Source of the DNA: Acanthosepion esculentum
Lineage: Eukaryota; Mollusca; Cephalopoda; Sepiida; Sepiidae
Reading direction: 5' to 3'
NCBI GenBank assembly: GCA_964036315.1
Contig: OZ038496.1
Coordinates: 18,245,485 to 18,309,484, forward strand
Length of the DNA: 64,000 nt
In this document: positions 54,545 to 64,000 of the stretch, in pieces
Numbering within the stretch: position 1 is the stretch's first letter
How the letters are laid out: each line of letters opens with the position of its first letter
Notes under the pieces: model-generated
What the model saw: only the letters and a program-made list of their open reading frames with translations
What the model was told of the DNA's origin: nothing
The model's database searches: none
Program-made: the position numbers and the translations under genes

Positions 54545-55150
54545 CTGTAAAATTCCCGGGAGACACTCAAGGTAGAGGTTTATGTTAAGGGATAAGTTCA
54601 TATTGATAGGAGAAGAAGATTGATTCTAGGCAAACAGATTAAGATTGGAGTGATCAGGGAAACATCCTCTTGGGAGTCTGTTTCACAGAGCAGTTGTTTG
54701 CAGGAAGAAGCTGTTCGAATGGAACTTTCACGGAGGGAATGTGGAAGGCTTGCTATTATGTAAGCGGCATAATTGATTCTAGCTGTGAAGGTTAGACTTG
54801 GCAGAACCAAGGAATGTAGTTCATCCCAAGCACTTTCCATGGTAAAAGCAATACAGCAATGTGAAACTTGCTACATCCTGCCTGTGAAAGAGGTTTGAAG
54901 GTGGAAAATATTTCTTCTCCAACAAGGATTTGGAGACACTTTTGAACTCTATCAATACTGGAAAGTGCAGTCTGGGCAGCTCCCACCCAAATGTGGCAAC
55001 AGTACTCCATTTTTGGCCTGATCTAGTTCTTATAAAAGTAGAGGGGAGCATGAGGAATCAGGTACTTACTGGAGCGGTACAGAGAACCGATGATTTTGCC
55101 AGCATCTTTTAGCAATGGATTGTATGTAGGACTGAAGTTGGATGGAATTG
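54545..55150 (-). pseudogene. Second Jockey-like LINE family, longest RT fragment
   Basis: The minus strand gives IRPKMEYCCHIWVGAAQTAL, SSIDRVQKCLQILVGEE, FSTFKPLSQAGCSKFHIAV and LPWKVLGMNYIPWF, with the tail at about 54560 (gagacactcaaggtagaggt in plus orientation). Two frames are needed, so it is inactive. It serves as reference for the family. Confidence 0.8.
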
Positions 55151-55164
55151 TCGCAGAATGTTTG

Positions 55165-55410
55165 ATTAATTATTTTTTTGTTTTTACATCTTATCAACCC
55201 TTTGTGGATTTTATTCAAAGCTGAAACATATTTTGTGTTTTAAGTATAAGTCGTACTATTTAACCCATAACCAGGAGGAGGGGTGGATCCATACCATTCC
55301 CAAGGGCATTTGCACATAAGTGAATATACCAAACTCTTGGAATTTGTACTTGGCTCTCTTATTTCTTATTCTGTGTGGTTATCTATTGCACCACCCACAC
55401 ATCCACCATC
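55165..55410 (-). repeat. tRNA-derived SINE, minus orientation
   Basis: From the tail (cttatcaaccctttgtggat) to the head (gcaccacccacacatccacc), near full length, without 5S part. Confidence 0.7.
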
Positions 55411-55554
55411 TCAGAAAGATTCTAAAAGGGAAAATTTGCCAAAAAAGAATGACTTATAAGTGAAATCTTGAAATACAGATAGAAAACTAGATAGTATCAC
55501 TATGGGATAAAAATTCCAAATATTTCTTTCTTCCTGATTAGAACTTCCTTTCTT

Positions 55555-55745
55555 GCCCCTGCTATGGATTAAATAGTAAGACATGTATCTGGAAAAATCA
55601 TTATCTTCCAAAAATTGTTAATGCAATATTCACTTGCAAAAAAATATTATTCTTACAATAACCAATATAAAATATTTTGGATTTAAATAACCATCAAAGG
55701 GTTGATAGGCTGTAAAAAATAAATTAATTAATCAATCAATCCTGA
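55555..55745 (+). repeat. tRNA-derived SINE, 5'-truncated, plus orientation
   Basis: Body ttaaatagtaagacatgtat and tail tttaaataaccatcaaaggg. With 55165-55410 it forms an inverted SINE pair about 145 bp apart. Confidence 0.7.
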
Positions 55746-55819
55746 TTATAACTAACTTTTCTTTATGCTGATCTCTTGAGAAGATTTACTTGTATTAAAA
55801 TATTTTTATACTACTGTTC

Positions 55820-55995
55820 CCCCAATCCAAGGTCAAAGAGCCACTCAAGGTAGAGGGTTACTGAATGGGGCTGTTTTATGGACATAAGAATTTTAGATTA
55901 TGCAGATATATACGATAGGTAACAGTCGACCCTGGACTTGAAGATGTTAACATTGTAGTGGTTGAGGACACATCCTGTAGGGAATCTGTCCCCCA
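55820..55995 (-). pseudogene. Second Jockey-like LINE 3' end
   Basis: gagccactcaaggtagaggg and acacatcctgtagggaatct in plus orientation. Confidence 0.7.
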
Positions 55996-56384
55996 AAGCA
56001 ACGGCTCTTGAATTTGAAATAAAGTGTGACAAAAAGACACACTGGGACAAAAAAGGAAAAAAGCAGAAAAAAATCCTGTCATAATCCAAGTTAATTCATT
56101 CTCATTCTCAGATATCAACCTTGTTTTGTTCTGCCACACCCAACTATCACCATTTCTATGCTATTCTGCTTCCAGGGAAACCTTTATGAAAGTTACTCAA
56201 GAAAATATTGAAAGTGAAAACTGAATTAACTATCAATGTCCCAGATGTATGGATGGCTATGAAGGAAATAATTAATTAACTGATCTGTTGTGAATTTCAT
56301 ATGAATGAATATTTAACCCCTTCCCCAACAAAGATGTCTATATTTGTTTTTACTAAGTGTCTTTTGTAGACACGGATGAATAAA

Positions 56385-56640
56385 CTTCTGTCTATATTTC
56401 TAAGGTGAGGTATTACGTACACTATTTACATTATTCGAACTATTGTCCTCATCTTTGTCACTATGTTTATCACAACGTTTTGGTTGTTGTATGCTCCGGC
56501 CTTCTTCAGGTGGTTGGAATGTTGAACTGAACCCTTTATTTCACTCACTGGGGTAGACTGTTCTAGTTGCACATGCCATATCTAATGGATGTCAGTTCTC
56601 TCTTGTTAATTCCCCTCTCAAATCAGGAATCAGCACATAT
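56385..56640 (-). repeat. SINE-S body and tail, minus orientation
   Basis: From the tail (ggtgaggtattacgtacact) through ggccttcttcaggtggttgg to ctcttgttaattcccctctc. Confidence 0.75.
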
Positions 56641-56867
56641 GCTAGGCCACAAAAATCTCCTCAGCCAACCAAGCATAGAAATGAATACAATATGGGAACC
56701 AGTAATAAGGAATACCACAGAAAAGTAATAAGATCAACAAAAATTGCAATATGAGCTCTGGTAAAAAAAAAAAATACAATGATAACAGCAAAATTTGCAA
56801 TATGAACACTTGTAAAAAATGTTTGCTGAAGACATTAGGTTTCTAATACCCAGAAATTCATACACAG

Positions 56868-56985
56868 GACACATGGCACAGCATTAGTTAGATCCAGTGA
56901 TAGGACCCAAAGAGTGTGAGTTCAATACCTGGTTAAGGCGGTAGAGAACTTTGAGAGGGGAATTAACAGGAGATAAACTTGTCCA
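56868..56985 (+). repeat. SINE-S tRNA-like head, plus orientation
   Basis: acatggcacagcattagtta and gagttcaatacctggttaag correspond to 53660-53740. It faces the antisense copy 230 bp upstream. Confidence 0.7.
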
Positions 56986-57022
56986 AAACATAATGTTCAA
57001 AAACCAGCTACATGATTATATG

Positions 57023-57255
57023 TTGATCTTGATTCTTTTTATCACCTTCTGAGCTTGAAACAAGTCCATTTGTCAACTCATTTGTCTGGTACATGCGTTA
57101 GTCACCATTTGGTACTTCAAGGTACCTCAGTTTCTTAGTTGATATTGATTCTTTTTATGCCCTTCTGAGCTTGAAACAAGTCCAATTGTCAACTCATAAG
57201 TCTGGTACATGCATTAATCACCATTCGGTTAATTCAAGGTGCCTAAGTTTCTTAA
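57023..57255. repeat. 116-bp tandem duplication
   Basis: Unit 1 (57023-57138) and unit 2 (57139-57255) share cttctgagcttgaaacaagt and gtctggtacatgc. Non-coding. Confidence 0.9.
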
Positions 57256-57426
57256 TTACTATATCAAAACAAATAAAAATAATTATCTAAAAATTGTTGT
57301 TAATTAATTTAATTGAATTACAAAGTAGAGATTATGTCAAAAAATTTATGCTCTTTCATAATAAGGCAACAAGAGGGAAGAGGAAGCATAGTAAAATCAG
57401 TCTGTTTATATCTCTTTCTATCTCTA

Positions 57427-57683
57427 CAGGGTGCGATGAATAAATTGTCATCTAAATTATGCAAAAATGAAAATAATGCTAACATCTCATTTTAACAGAA
57501 ATATTTACCAGAATCACACAAAAATATCTTGAAATACTAAAGAGTAAATTTATTCAACATAATTGCCATTAGCTTCAACCGTGGCTTGCAGATGACTTAG
57601 GATTTTCCTGCAGTACTTCCAGATGTTCTTGTTGTTTAAGTTGGTAAATGCTGCTATAACACTTGACTTCAGTTCAGAATCAG
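57427..57683 (-). mobile_element. Mariner-type element, 3' part (copy 1)
   Basis: The end cagggtgcgatgaataaatt follows TA. On the minus strand the transposase C-terminus reads VIAAFTNLNNKNIWKYCRKI then LSHLQATVEANGNYVE with the stop inside the element. The remainder is replaced by a LINE fragment from 57684. Confidence 0.8.
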
Positions 57684-57960
57684 AAGTGAGAATTGTGAGA
57701 AAAGAAACTGTTAGCATAGAACTTATGGTTACATCTACCAAGCTCAACTGTAAACAGATGCGATCTCAAAAACAGTCTAGTACTGCGCTTAAGTTCAAGA
57801 AGTCTAGATGCCATAGTGGAGAGCTCATCCAAACAATTACCATAAAAGTATTTATAGAAAAGGCACAGAGAGGCAACCTTACAGTGGTGGGAATGTGTCT
57901 GAAGCCGAGTCACCAGATCAGGACCAATAATATTGCTGATTTTTCTTTGGAATACTTATC
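57684..57960 (-). pseudogene. Jockey/CR1-like LINE RT fragment
   Basis: The minus strand reads THSHHCKVASLCLFYKYFYG, LDELSTMASRLLELKRST, HLFTVELGRCNHKFYANS. It matches 28360-28915. Confidence 0.8.
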
Positions 57961-57964
57961 TAAA

Positions 57965-58340
57965 AACATTAAAATAGGAATTACTTTTTAATTAACCTTT
58001 ATCTCTCTATCTAGTGATTTACTACGAATAGTTTTGATACGACACTAAGCCATAAGTATGAACCATCTAGTAGTGAGGCTCAAACTTCATGGTAACAGTC
58101 AACCGACATGATTTATAAAACAATAGGGATGTGAATTATGTCCCTTTAAAGCTGATGGCTGTTCCCAGATAAATGCAGGGAATTATTGTAAATTCTGGGA
58201 CAAGATGTTTTTTGTTTTTTTTGAGTGACACTGAAACCAAGAAATTAAAGAATATATTCTTCCAAGAAATTGAACCCTTCATATATTTCAATGCTAACTA
58301 TTATCCACATATCCACTTGCGCTGAAGACGTTAAAACAAC
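57965..58340. other. No gene recognised
   Basis: AT-rich; no motif seen. Confidence 0.4.
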
Positions 58341-58455
58341 TTTGCTAGTTTGGTTAAATTAATTTGATTGAATAAATGTTGAAAAAATTATGCTCTTTCA
58401 TCATAAGGCAACAGGCATATATCTACTTATCAGTCTGTTCATATCTCTATCCCTA

Positions 58456-58976
58456 CAGGGTGCAGTGGATTAATTGTCATCTAAATTACGCAAAATGAAA
58501 ATAATACTGTCATGTTTTAACAGATATATTCACCAAAATTATACAAAAATGCCTTGAAATACTAAAGAGTAAATTTATTCCATAAAATTACCATTGGCTT
58601 CAACCACAGCCTCCAGGGGACTTTGAATCTCATGCAACTTGATGTAGGCCTTTGTGTTGAATCTGTGGACCTGTGGGAAGATGAAAGGAAGCATAATGTC
58701 ACCATCACTAGTGATCACTCCAAACACCTTCATAATGAACATTAGTCTCATCCAACTGTCTCCAGATCCTCTGCCCTGTCCTCAGATTGACACCCAAACA
58801 CTTTGAAATGTTCGTATCAGAGCTTGTGCTGTGAATGCCAACCGTAACTGCCGTTTACAAATTTCTGGCCAAATGAATTGTGTCGTGGTGCTCATTTTCT
58901 CACAGATGGTGCCCAACTCACCTTGTGCAAAATAAAAAAAAATATAAAATGGCGACAATTTATCCATCGCACCCTG
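58456..58976 (-). mobile_element. Mariner-type deletion derivative (copy 2), both ends intact
   Basis: Terminal repeats cagggtgcagtggattaatt and, at the other end, cagggtgcgatggataaatt in reverse complement; TA flanks both (58454-58455, 58977-58978). At 521 bp it is far shorter than the expected 1.2-1.3 kb. It is complete at both ends and so could be mobilised in trans if a source transposase existed. Confidence 0.9.
58586..58926 (-). pseudogene. Mariner-type transposase with two internal deletions
   Basis: The minus strand begins STTTQFIWPEICKRQLRLAF (N-terminal), stops, then another frame reads VITSDGDIMLPFIFPQVHRF, NTKAYIKL, and jumps directly to SPLEAVVEANGNFME at the C-terminus. The segments with the second and third catalytic Asp are deleted. 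The C-terminal motif EAVVEANG also occurs at 57550. Confidence 0.8.
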
Positions 58977-59069
58977 TAATTGGTAGGGGAGGGTTAATCT
59001 TACAAGTTATTTGCTGTTATTTTTTCTTTATAGTTACAAGTGTTTATTATTAATTTAGAATGAGATATT

Positions 59070-59190
59070 TCTTTACACAAACTCATTAGGTAGGTTATGC
59101 ACTGTTTTCCTCTATCCATCTTACCTTCAATATGCTCTGTCAGTGTCAAATTTCACAAGTCATCTTTTCTCAATACATATTGTTGTAATG
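59070..59190 (-). pseudogene. Short RTE-like LINE fragment
   Basis: gttatgcactgttttcctct and ccatcttaccttcaat in antisense. Confidence 0.55.
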
Positions 59191-59389
59191 TTGTCTTTGT
59201 TCAAAAGAGCCGAATAAGTCCGTAGTTAGAAAGCATATCGAAGGAACAGAAGACTAGATTTATAAAATAATCATACATAGAACAGAAAATTTGAGTAAAT
59301 CAAATCCTATTTAAAGTACTCAAATCCTACTCTAATGTAGCTACTTCCTATATTTATAGTAGGGAAGAGCAAGAAGTTATACTTTACAA

Positions 59390-59745
59390 CACATGCCCAA
59401 GAAAATTCAACTAGCTCTTTCTGAAATTAAGTTTGAGTGTCTATTTTGTTTCCATTTTCTCTAAAATTTCATCATTGCTCACATGTTCAGTCCATGACAT
59501 TCTCAGCTTCCTTTCTGTAGAACCAGAATTTTGTTGCCTTTACTTCATCTGTGAGAAGATTGTCTAGCATTCACTGCTATTAGATAGGTAATTTGGTGCT
59601 TTTCTTTGTCCTACTTGCCTTCAATAGGTCCTATCAGTGTCAAATTCTCCAAGCTCTCTTTCCTTATTATATGTGAGAAATTTCAACTGTCTCTTTCTGA
59701 TTTAAAGTGTATGTTTACTTTTTGATTCTCTAAGAACCTATTATT
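59390..59745 (-). pseudogene. RTE-like LINE fragments
   Basis: Antisense segments equal to 15300-15480 (cattgctcacatgttcagtc, agaagattgtctagcattca), followed by a second partial copy from 59585. Confidence 0.65.
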
Positions 59746-59799
59746 TCTAACAAGAAAAGTTAATTAAAATATTAAAAAAAACTCTCTTGTCTACACTAT

Positions 59800-59930
59800 T
59801 TTTTCTATATGCTGTGTCCGTTAGGGATATGTATGATTACGGTGGTCCACAACTTCCTATCCTTCATAGCACTTAGCAGTATTTGTCTTTTTACTATGCT
59901 TCCTCTTCCCTCTTCTCACATTCATTTTAA
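59800..59930 (-). pseudogene. RTE-like LINE tail fragment
   Basis: tatgctgtgtccgttaggg and cacaacttcctatccttcat in antisense. Confidence 0.55.
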
Positions 59931-60059
59931 CACACTTGTTAGAATTAGCATATTGGAAAATCTTTTTTGGAAGTCTGAATGGGAAACACCTCCTACACCC
60001 CTATCGGTAATCTCCAGGAAAATACGGCATTGTTACTTTTAAATTCTTTTGAGAACATT

Positions 60060-61060
60060 CAACTGTCAAATTGGTTTTCTGGCTTTCAGATCTGTAGGAA
60101 CTTGGACCTCTTCTGCAAAAAGAATCATTGGAAAATCCTTCATCCAGTTCCAAACTAAACTATGATTTCCATGATTCTCTTCCTCCCCAGAAATAAAACC
60201 ATTTGTTTTCCTTTCTTTGCTGGCTGGCAGTCCAAGAATTGCTGAGAGCTGATTTCAGACTCAAGGAGATTCCTTATCATTTCTGTTACGACCTGCATCA
60301 ACACTAACCATTCCTGCTTTTGACACGTGTATCAATGTCTTCATCAGCGGAATAAAATGAAATGTGTCAGACCAAATTGTGTCCCTAGGCATATGGCTGT
60401 TTGTGTGCATGTGTGTATCTACGTCTCTTTCATAACTGCTCAAAGCTCCAAGAAGCTAACCCACCTCTTACTTCCTCTTGAATTGCACCTTGCCTCAAAC
60501 TACCACTCCAGAATTCATTAATTCGTTCCCTTTCTACTCTCCCCACTACTTTTCTTTCCCTCCTCCCACTACTTTACTTAATCAATGGCACTTAAGTCCT
60601 CTGCCTGCTGTTAGCCATGTTGGGCATGAGACGTCCTGCTGGTGAGTCACAAGAAGGTACCGATTAGTTGACCATGTTAACCTGTCAGTTTTGCATCTCT
60701 AATTTCATCTGTAAAGTCTTGTGATGTCAGTTTTGTTGGTTATGCCTGTAAATACAGCCGCTGCAGAGAACATGATCTAAAATTTCCTTCATAGATAAAC
60801 TATACAAGCAAACAAATAAAGGAAGCAAATTTGGGGTTCCACAAATTAAAACTGTTTGGAATGGGACGAAGAAGACGTAGGAACCAGAAGAATCAAATAA
60901 TGAAATTGGGTTTGATAAGTAATTTAAAAAAAAAAATGGTTTTCATTTCTTCAGCTGAGGTGAATGTATGAAAATGAATATCCAAGTGTTGAAAAGTCAT
61001 TAGCTTCGCTCACTTCTTAAAATCTAACCCAAGGACATAAGGATATTTTTTTATGGTGTT
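60060..61060. other. Mostly unrecognised; hammerhead-like motif at 60315-60347
   Basis: No protein family. The minus strand at 60347-60315 reads CTGATGA, a four-pair GACA/TGTC stem, then AAAAGCA; ATTCC (minus, upstream) can pair with GGAAT (downstream). The CTGATGA box is exact but GAAA is changed. Confidence 0.4.
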
Positions 61061-61072
61061 CTTCTTCAGATC

Positions 61073-61182
61073 ACTTACGGCCATATCACGATGGCACACC
61101 GATTCTCATACGTCCACGAAAGTTAAGCAATGTTGAGCCTGGTCAGTACCTAGATGGGTAACTGTTTGAGAATACCAGCTTG
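61073..61182 (+). repeat. 5S rRNA-derived head of composite SINE, copy 2
   Basis: In order: ttacggccatatcacgatgg (5S start), gaaagttaagcaatgttgag (box A region), ggtcagtacctagatggg (intermediate element), gagaataccagcttg (box C region). The 5S order and spacing are clear though diverged. It joins the tRNA-like SINE with no gap. Confidence 0.9.
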
Positions 61183-61450
61183 AATGTGTGGCTGGTGTAA
61201 TAGATAATGACATGGAATTGTTAAATGGAGAGCTGAGTTCCAATTCACACTGGTTTCATTATATTCAATTTTTCACAAATACTCATGGGAAAGGCATGAA
61301 TCCACATCTCTCCCAGCTAATTGGTAATTAATAAAATTTGTATGACTAAGCCATTATTATCTCAAAAAAAAATTCTTACAATCTAAAAATATTTTATGGC
61401 TTTAAATAACCTGTAAAGTGTTGATAAGGTGTAGAAAATGAATGAATCAC
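61183..61450 (+). repeat. tRNA-derived part and tail of composite SINE, copy 2
   Basis: Head gtggctggtgtaatagataa, B-box-like gagttccaattc, body catctctcccagctaatt, tail tttaaataacctgtaaagtg. It matches 4985-5256 in the same order. Confidence 0.85.
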
Positions 61451-61474
61451 TCAGTACTTCAGATCAAGAATTTT

Positions 61475-61570
61475 TCATATACAATGAACCCAACTGGAAT
61501 TGAAACTCTGCTCTCTGATATCCAATTCTGAGCTGCTATCCAATACACCTGCTGCACATCCAAGCTTACA
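61475..61570 (-). repeat. tRNA-derived SINE head, minus orientation
   Basis: tggaattgaaactctgctct and gctgctatccaatacacctg, read backwards, are the head. It sits 25 bp after the end of the composite SINE, giving an inverted pair. Confidence 0.7.
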
Positions 61571-61949
61571 CATATATGAGAGAAATGAAACAAAATTAAG
61601 TCAGATAATGTTAATGTGAATTTTAATTGGCAGCCATCTTCTGTGCATCTTTCAACTGACTCTCTTATTGACTTTCCCTATTTCCATCATGGAAACACAT
61701 TGCATGCATGCAAGTCAAGGATTCCATGATTTCTTAAGAAAGAAATATTCATTTGTTTTGTTACAAAACAAGAAGAAATATCCACAAATGTTTGTTGCTT
61801 AATTATTAACATCCTTGTCATTTCCTGCCTTGGTCTCGAAATCAAGATGACATTTCTTGGATTGTGACTAAAAACTCAATTACATTGCAGCGTAATCAAA
61901 ATAAAAATTCACTGCATGCCAGTGAAATATAAAACAATAGATTCAAAGG

Positions 61950-62460
61950 GATAAATAGATAAACTGATAGATAGATATAAAGAGAATGTTAGCATAGATA
62001 TATATGAATTGAGATAATAAAGGGAATGAGATAGATAAAGAGATATGAATTGCGATAGACAGCATAGATAGATAATGCAAGAAATGAGATAGTTAAATAG
62101 ATATGAAGAGAATGAGCTAGATAGATATGAATTTAGATAGATCTGAACAGGCTGAGATAGCTAGATAAATAGTAGAAAAAGTAGGAAATACTTTTAATGA
62201 CAACGCACTTAGCTGTCATGTGGTTAGCTTGGAATCTTCAGGTTATTTCTCCATTTTTGTTTGTATTCTCTATCCGACTAACATGCATAGATAGATAGAT
62301 AGATAGATAATAAAGAGAATGAGATAGAGAGATATATAGTTACCCGAGTAAGGTAGATAGATAGATTGATATATAGTGACCAAACTGAGATAGAAGTAGA
62401 CTAAGAAAGTGAGTTATGAAGAAACCAAGAAAGTTATGAACAGACTGAGATAGATAATTG
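61950..62460. repeat. Degenerate GATA-rich region
   Basis: Scattered GATA/AGAT units with gaatgagatag and gatatgaa insertions; a pure run of six GATA-type units at about 62288-62310. Confidence 0.8.
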
Positions 62461-62462
62461 AA

Positions 62463-62849
62463 AGGTCCAATGAGAAAATTGATGCCATTTTTTATTTTGC
62501 ACATGTATGTTATTTGTTTTTGATTTTCTCAACTGCACAGTATAGTTGGGTCAGTTGGACACCATCTGTGAGAAAAAGAGCACCATGACACAATTCACTC
62601 TGTCAGAAATTTGGAAACAGCATGCTATACTGCTTGGCATTCATGCTGGAAGCTCCAGTATGCACATTTGAGAGTGTCTGGGTGTCAATCTGAGGACAGT
62701 GCAGAGGATTTGAAAAGAGTTGGATGAGTGATTACGAAAGCACAGCAGCTTGGAAACCTCATTTTGATCTTTTCTGATAAGAAAAGAACTTGCAAATTTG
62801 TTGGTGATGGCCTCAGGCTCAACATGGAGGCATACATGAAGTATGTATA
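62463..62849 (+). mobile_element. Mariner-type element fragment (copy 3)
   Basis: The 5' part matches the minus strand of 58800-58976 (caccatctgtgagaaaaag, ctgggtgtcaatctgagg). Then comes [12 protein letters not shown] (first catalytic Asp) fused to [15 protein letters not shown], which belongs well downstream in the protein. Later parts are lost at a TATG/TA tract. The terminal repeat is degenerate (ccaatgagaaaattgatg). Confidence 0.75.
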
Positions 62850-63461
62850 TATATATGTATATATATATGTATATATATGTGTATATATATGTATATATGT
62901 ATGTATATATGTATGTATATATATATGTATATATATATATGTATATATATATATGTATATATATATATGTATATATATATGTATATATGTATATATATAT
63001 GTATGTATATATGTATATATATATGTATGTATATATATATGTATGTATAATATATATGTATGTATATATGTATGTATATATGTATGTATATATATATGTA
63101 TGTATATATATATGTATGTATATATATATAGTATGTATATATATATATGTATGTATATATATATATGTATGTATATATATATATGTATGTATATATATAT
63201 ATGTATGTATGTATATATATGTATATATATGTATGTATGTATATATATGTATATATATGTATGTATGTATGTATATGTATGTATATATATGTATATGTAT
63301 ATATATATATGTATATATATGTATATATATATATGTATATATATGTATGTATATATATGTATATATATATATGTATATATATGTATATATATATATGTAT
63401 ATATATGTATATATATGTATATATATATATGTATATATATATATATGTATATATATATATG

Positions 63462-63499
<38 letters not shown>

Positions 63500-63620
63500 T
63501 ATGTATATATATATATGTATATATATGTATGTATATATATATATGTATATATATTATATGTATTATATATATATATATGTATATATATATATGTATATAT
63601 ATATATGTATATATATGTAT

Positions 63621-63658
<38 letters not shown>

Positions 63659-63808
63659 GTATATATATATATGTATATATATGTATGTATTATATATATG
63701 TATATATATATATTATGTATATATATGTATATATATGTATATATATTATATGTATATAGTATATATATTATATATATGTATATATATATATATGTATATA
63801 TATGTATG

Positions 63809-63841
<33 letters not shown>

Positions 63842-63931
63842 GTATATATATGTATATATATGTATATATATGTATATATATGTATATGTATATATATATG
63901 TATATATATATTGTATATATATGTATATGTG

Positions 63932-63962
<31 letters not shown>

Positions 63963-64000
63963 GTATATATATGTATATGTGTATATATATATGTGTATAT
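62849..64000. repeat. (TATG/TA)n tract to the window end
   Basis: About 1.15 kb of TATA, TATG and GTATGTA units without fixed order. The long Tyr/Ile/Cys frame through it is an artefact. Confidence 0.95.

Noticed and set aside
61073..61182. A genuine 5S rRNA gene
   Set aside because: The sequence is diverged at many positions and is joined to a SINE tRNA head; it is a SINE component.
62728..63759. 343-codon open frame
   Set aside because: Only the first 40 codons are a mariner fragment; the rest is TATG/TA repeat read as Tyr/Ile/Cys/Val.
1..64000. CRISPR arrays, operons or other prokaryotic systems
   Set aside because: Spaced direct repeats here are microsatellites or transposon copies; the composition and elements are those of an animal genome.

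Overview
The window looks like non-genic DNA from a large, repeat-rich, AT-rich animal genome. The mix of repeats fits a mollusc, most likely a coleoid cephalopod of the Octopus type: tRNA-headed SINEs, Jockey/CR1-like and RTE-like LINE tails, Penelope-like elements, many Tc1/mariner derivatives, and very long (TA)n tracts. The organism call rests on recognising these families and on composition; no host gene supports it. I found no host protein-coding gene, rRNA gene or functional tRNA gene. Almost every recognisable protein fragment belongs to a decayed transposable element.

Layout. 0-7 kb: a DD41D-type transposase fossil, LINE tails, two copies of a 225-bp repeat, a (TA)n-containing Tc1-like fragment, a composite 5S/tRNA SINE, and a solo LTR inserted cleanly into a LINE fossil. 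7-20 kb: an unclassified 0.6-kb repeat (two copies), an inverted SINE, antisense RTE tails, a 208-codon open frame with a Penelope-type GIY-YIG domain, a second Penelope fragment, hammerhead-like structures, a mariner remnant and a palindromic MITE. 20-30 kb: local duplications, two copies of a 0.7-kb direct repeat, a foldback element, more Penelope and LINE remains, and a Helitron helicase tail. 30-40 kb: SINE arrays, LINE tails, a second MITE, a CCAAT-box cluster, and one of two internally deleted Tc1 copies. 40-50 kb: pyrimidine-rich tracts, a Tc1-like element with terminal repeats, a 0.7-kb minisatellite made of (TA)n and a fixed interrupter, and the second deleted Tc1 copy in inverted orientation. 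50-64 kb: a purine tract, several SINE and LINE fossils, a mariner family with three deletion derivatives (two sharing flanks), the second composite 5S/tRNA SINE, GATA-rich DNA, and a TATG/TA tract that runs to the window end.

How the parts relate. Non-autonomous elements (SINEs, MITEs, deleted mariners) sit beside decayed autonomous families. The most notable observations are: (1) two SINE copies with a 5S rRNA-derived head joined to a tRNA-derived head; (2) several short structures resembling hammerhead ribozyme cores, two of them just downstream of Penelope GIY-YIG domains, and a SINE family whose tail has a similar core; (3) two Tc1 copies with the same 5' deletion. All family assignments are read by eye from translated motifs and repeats; none was checked against a database.
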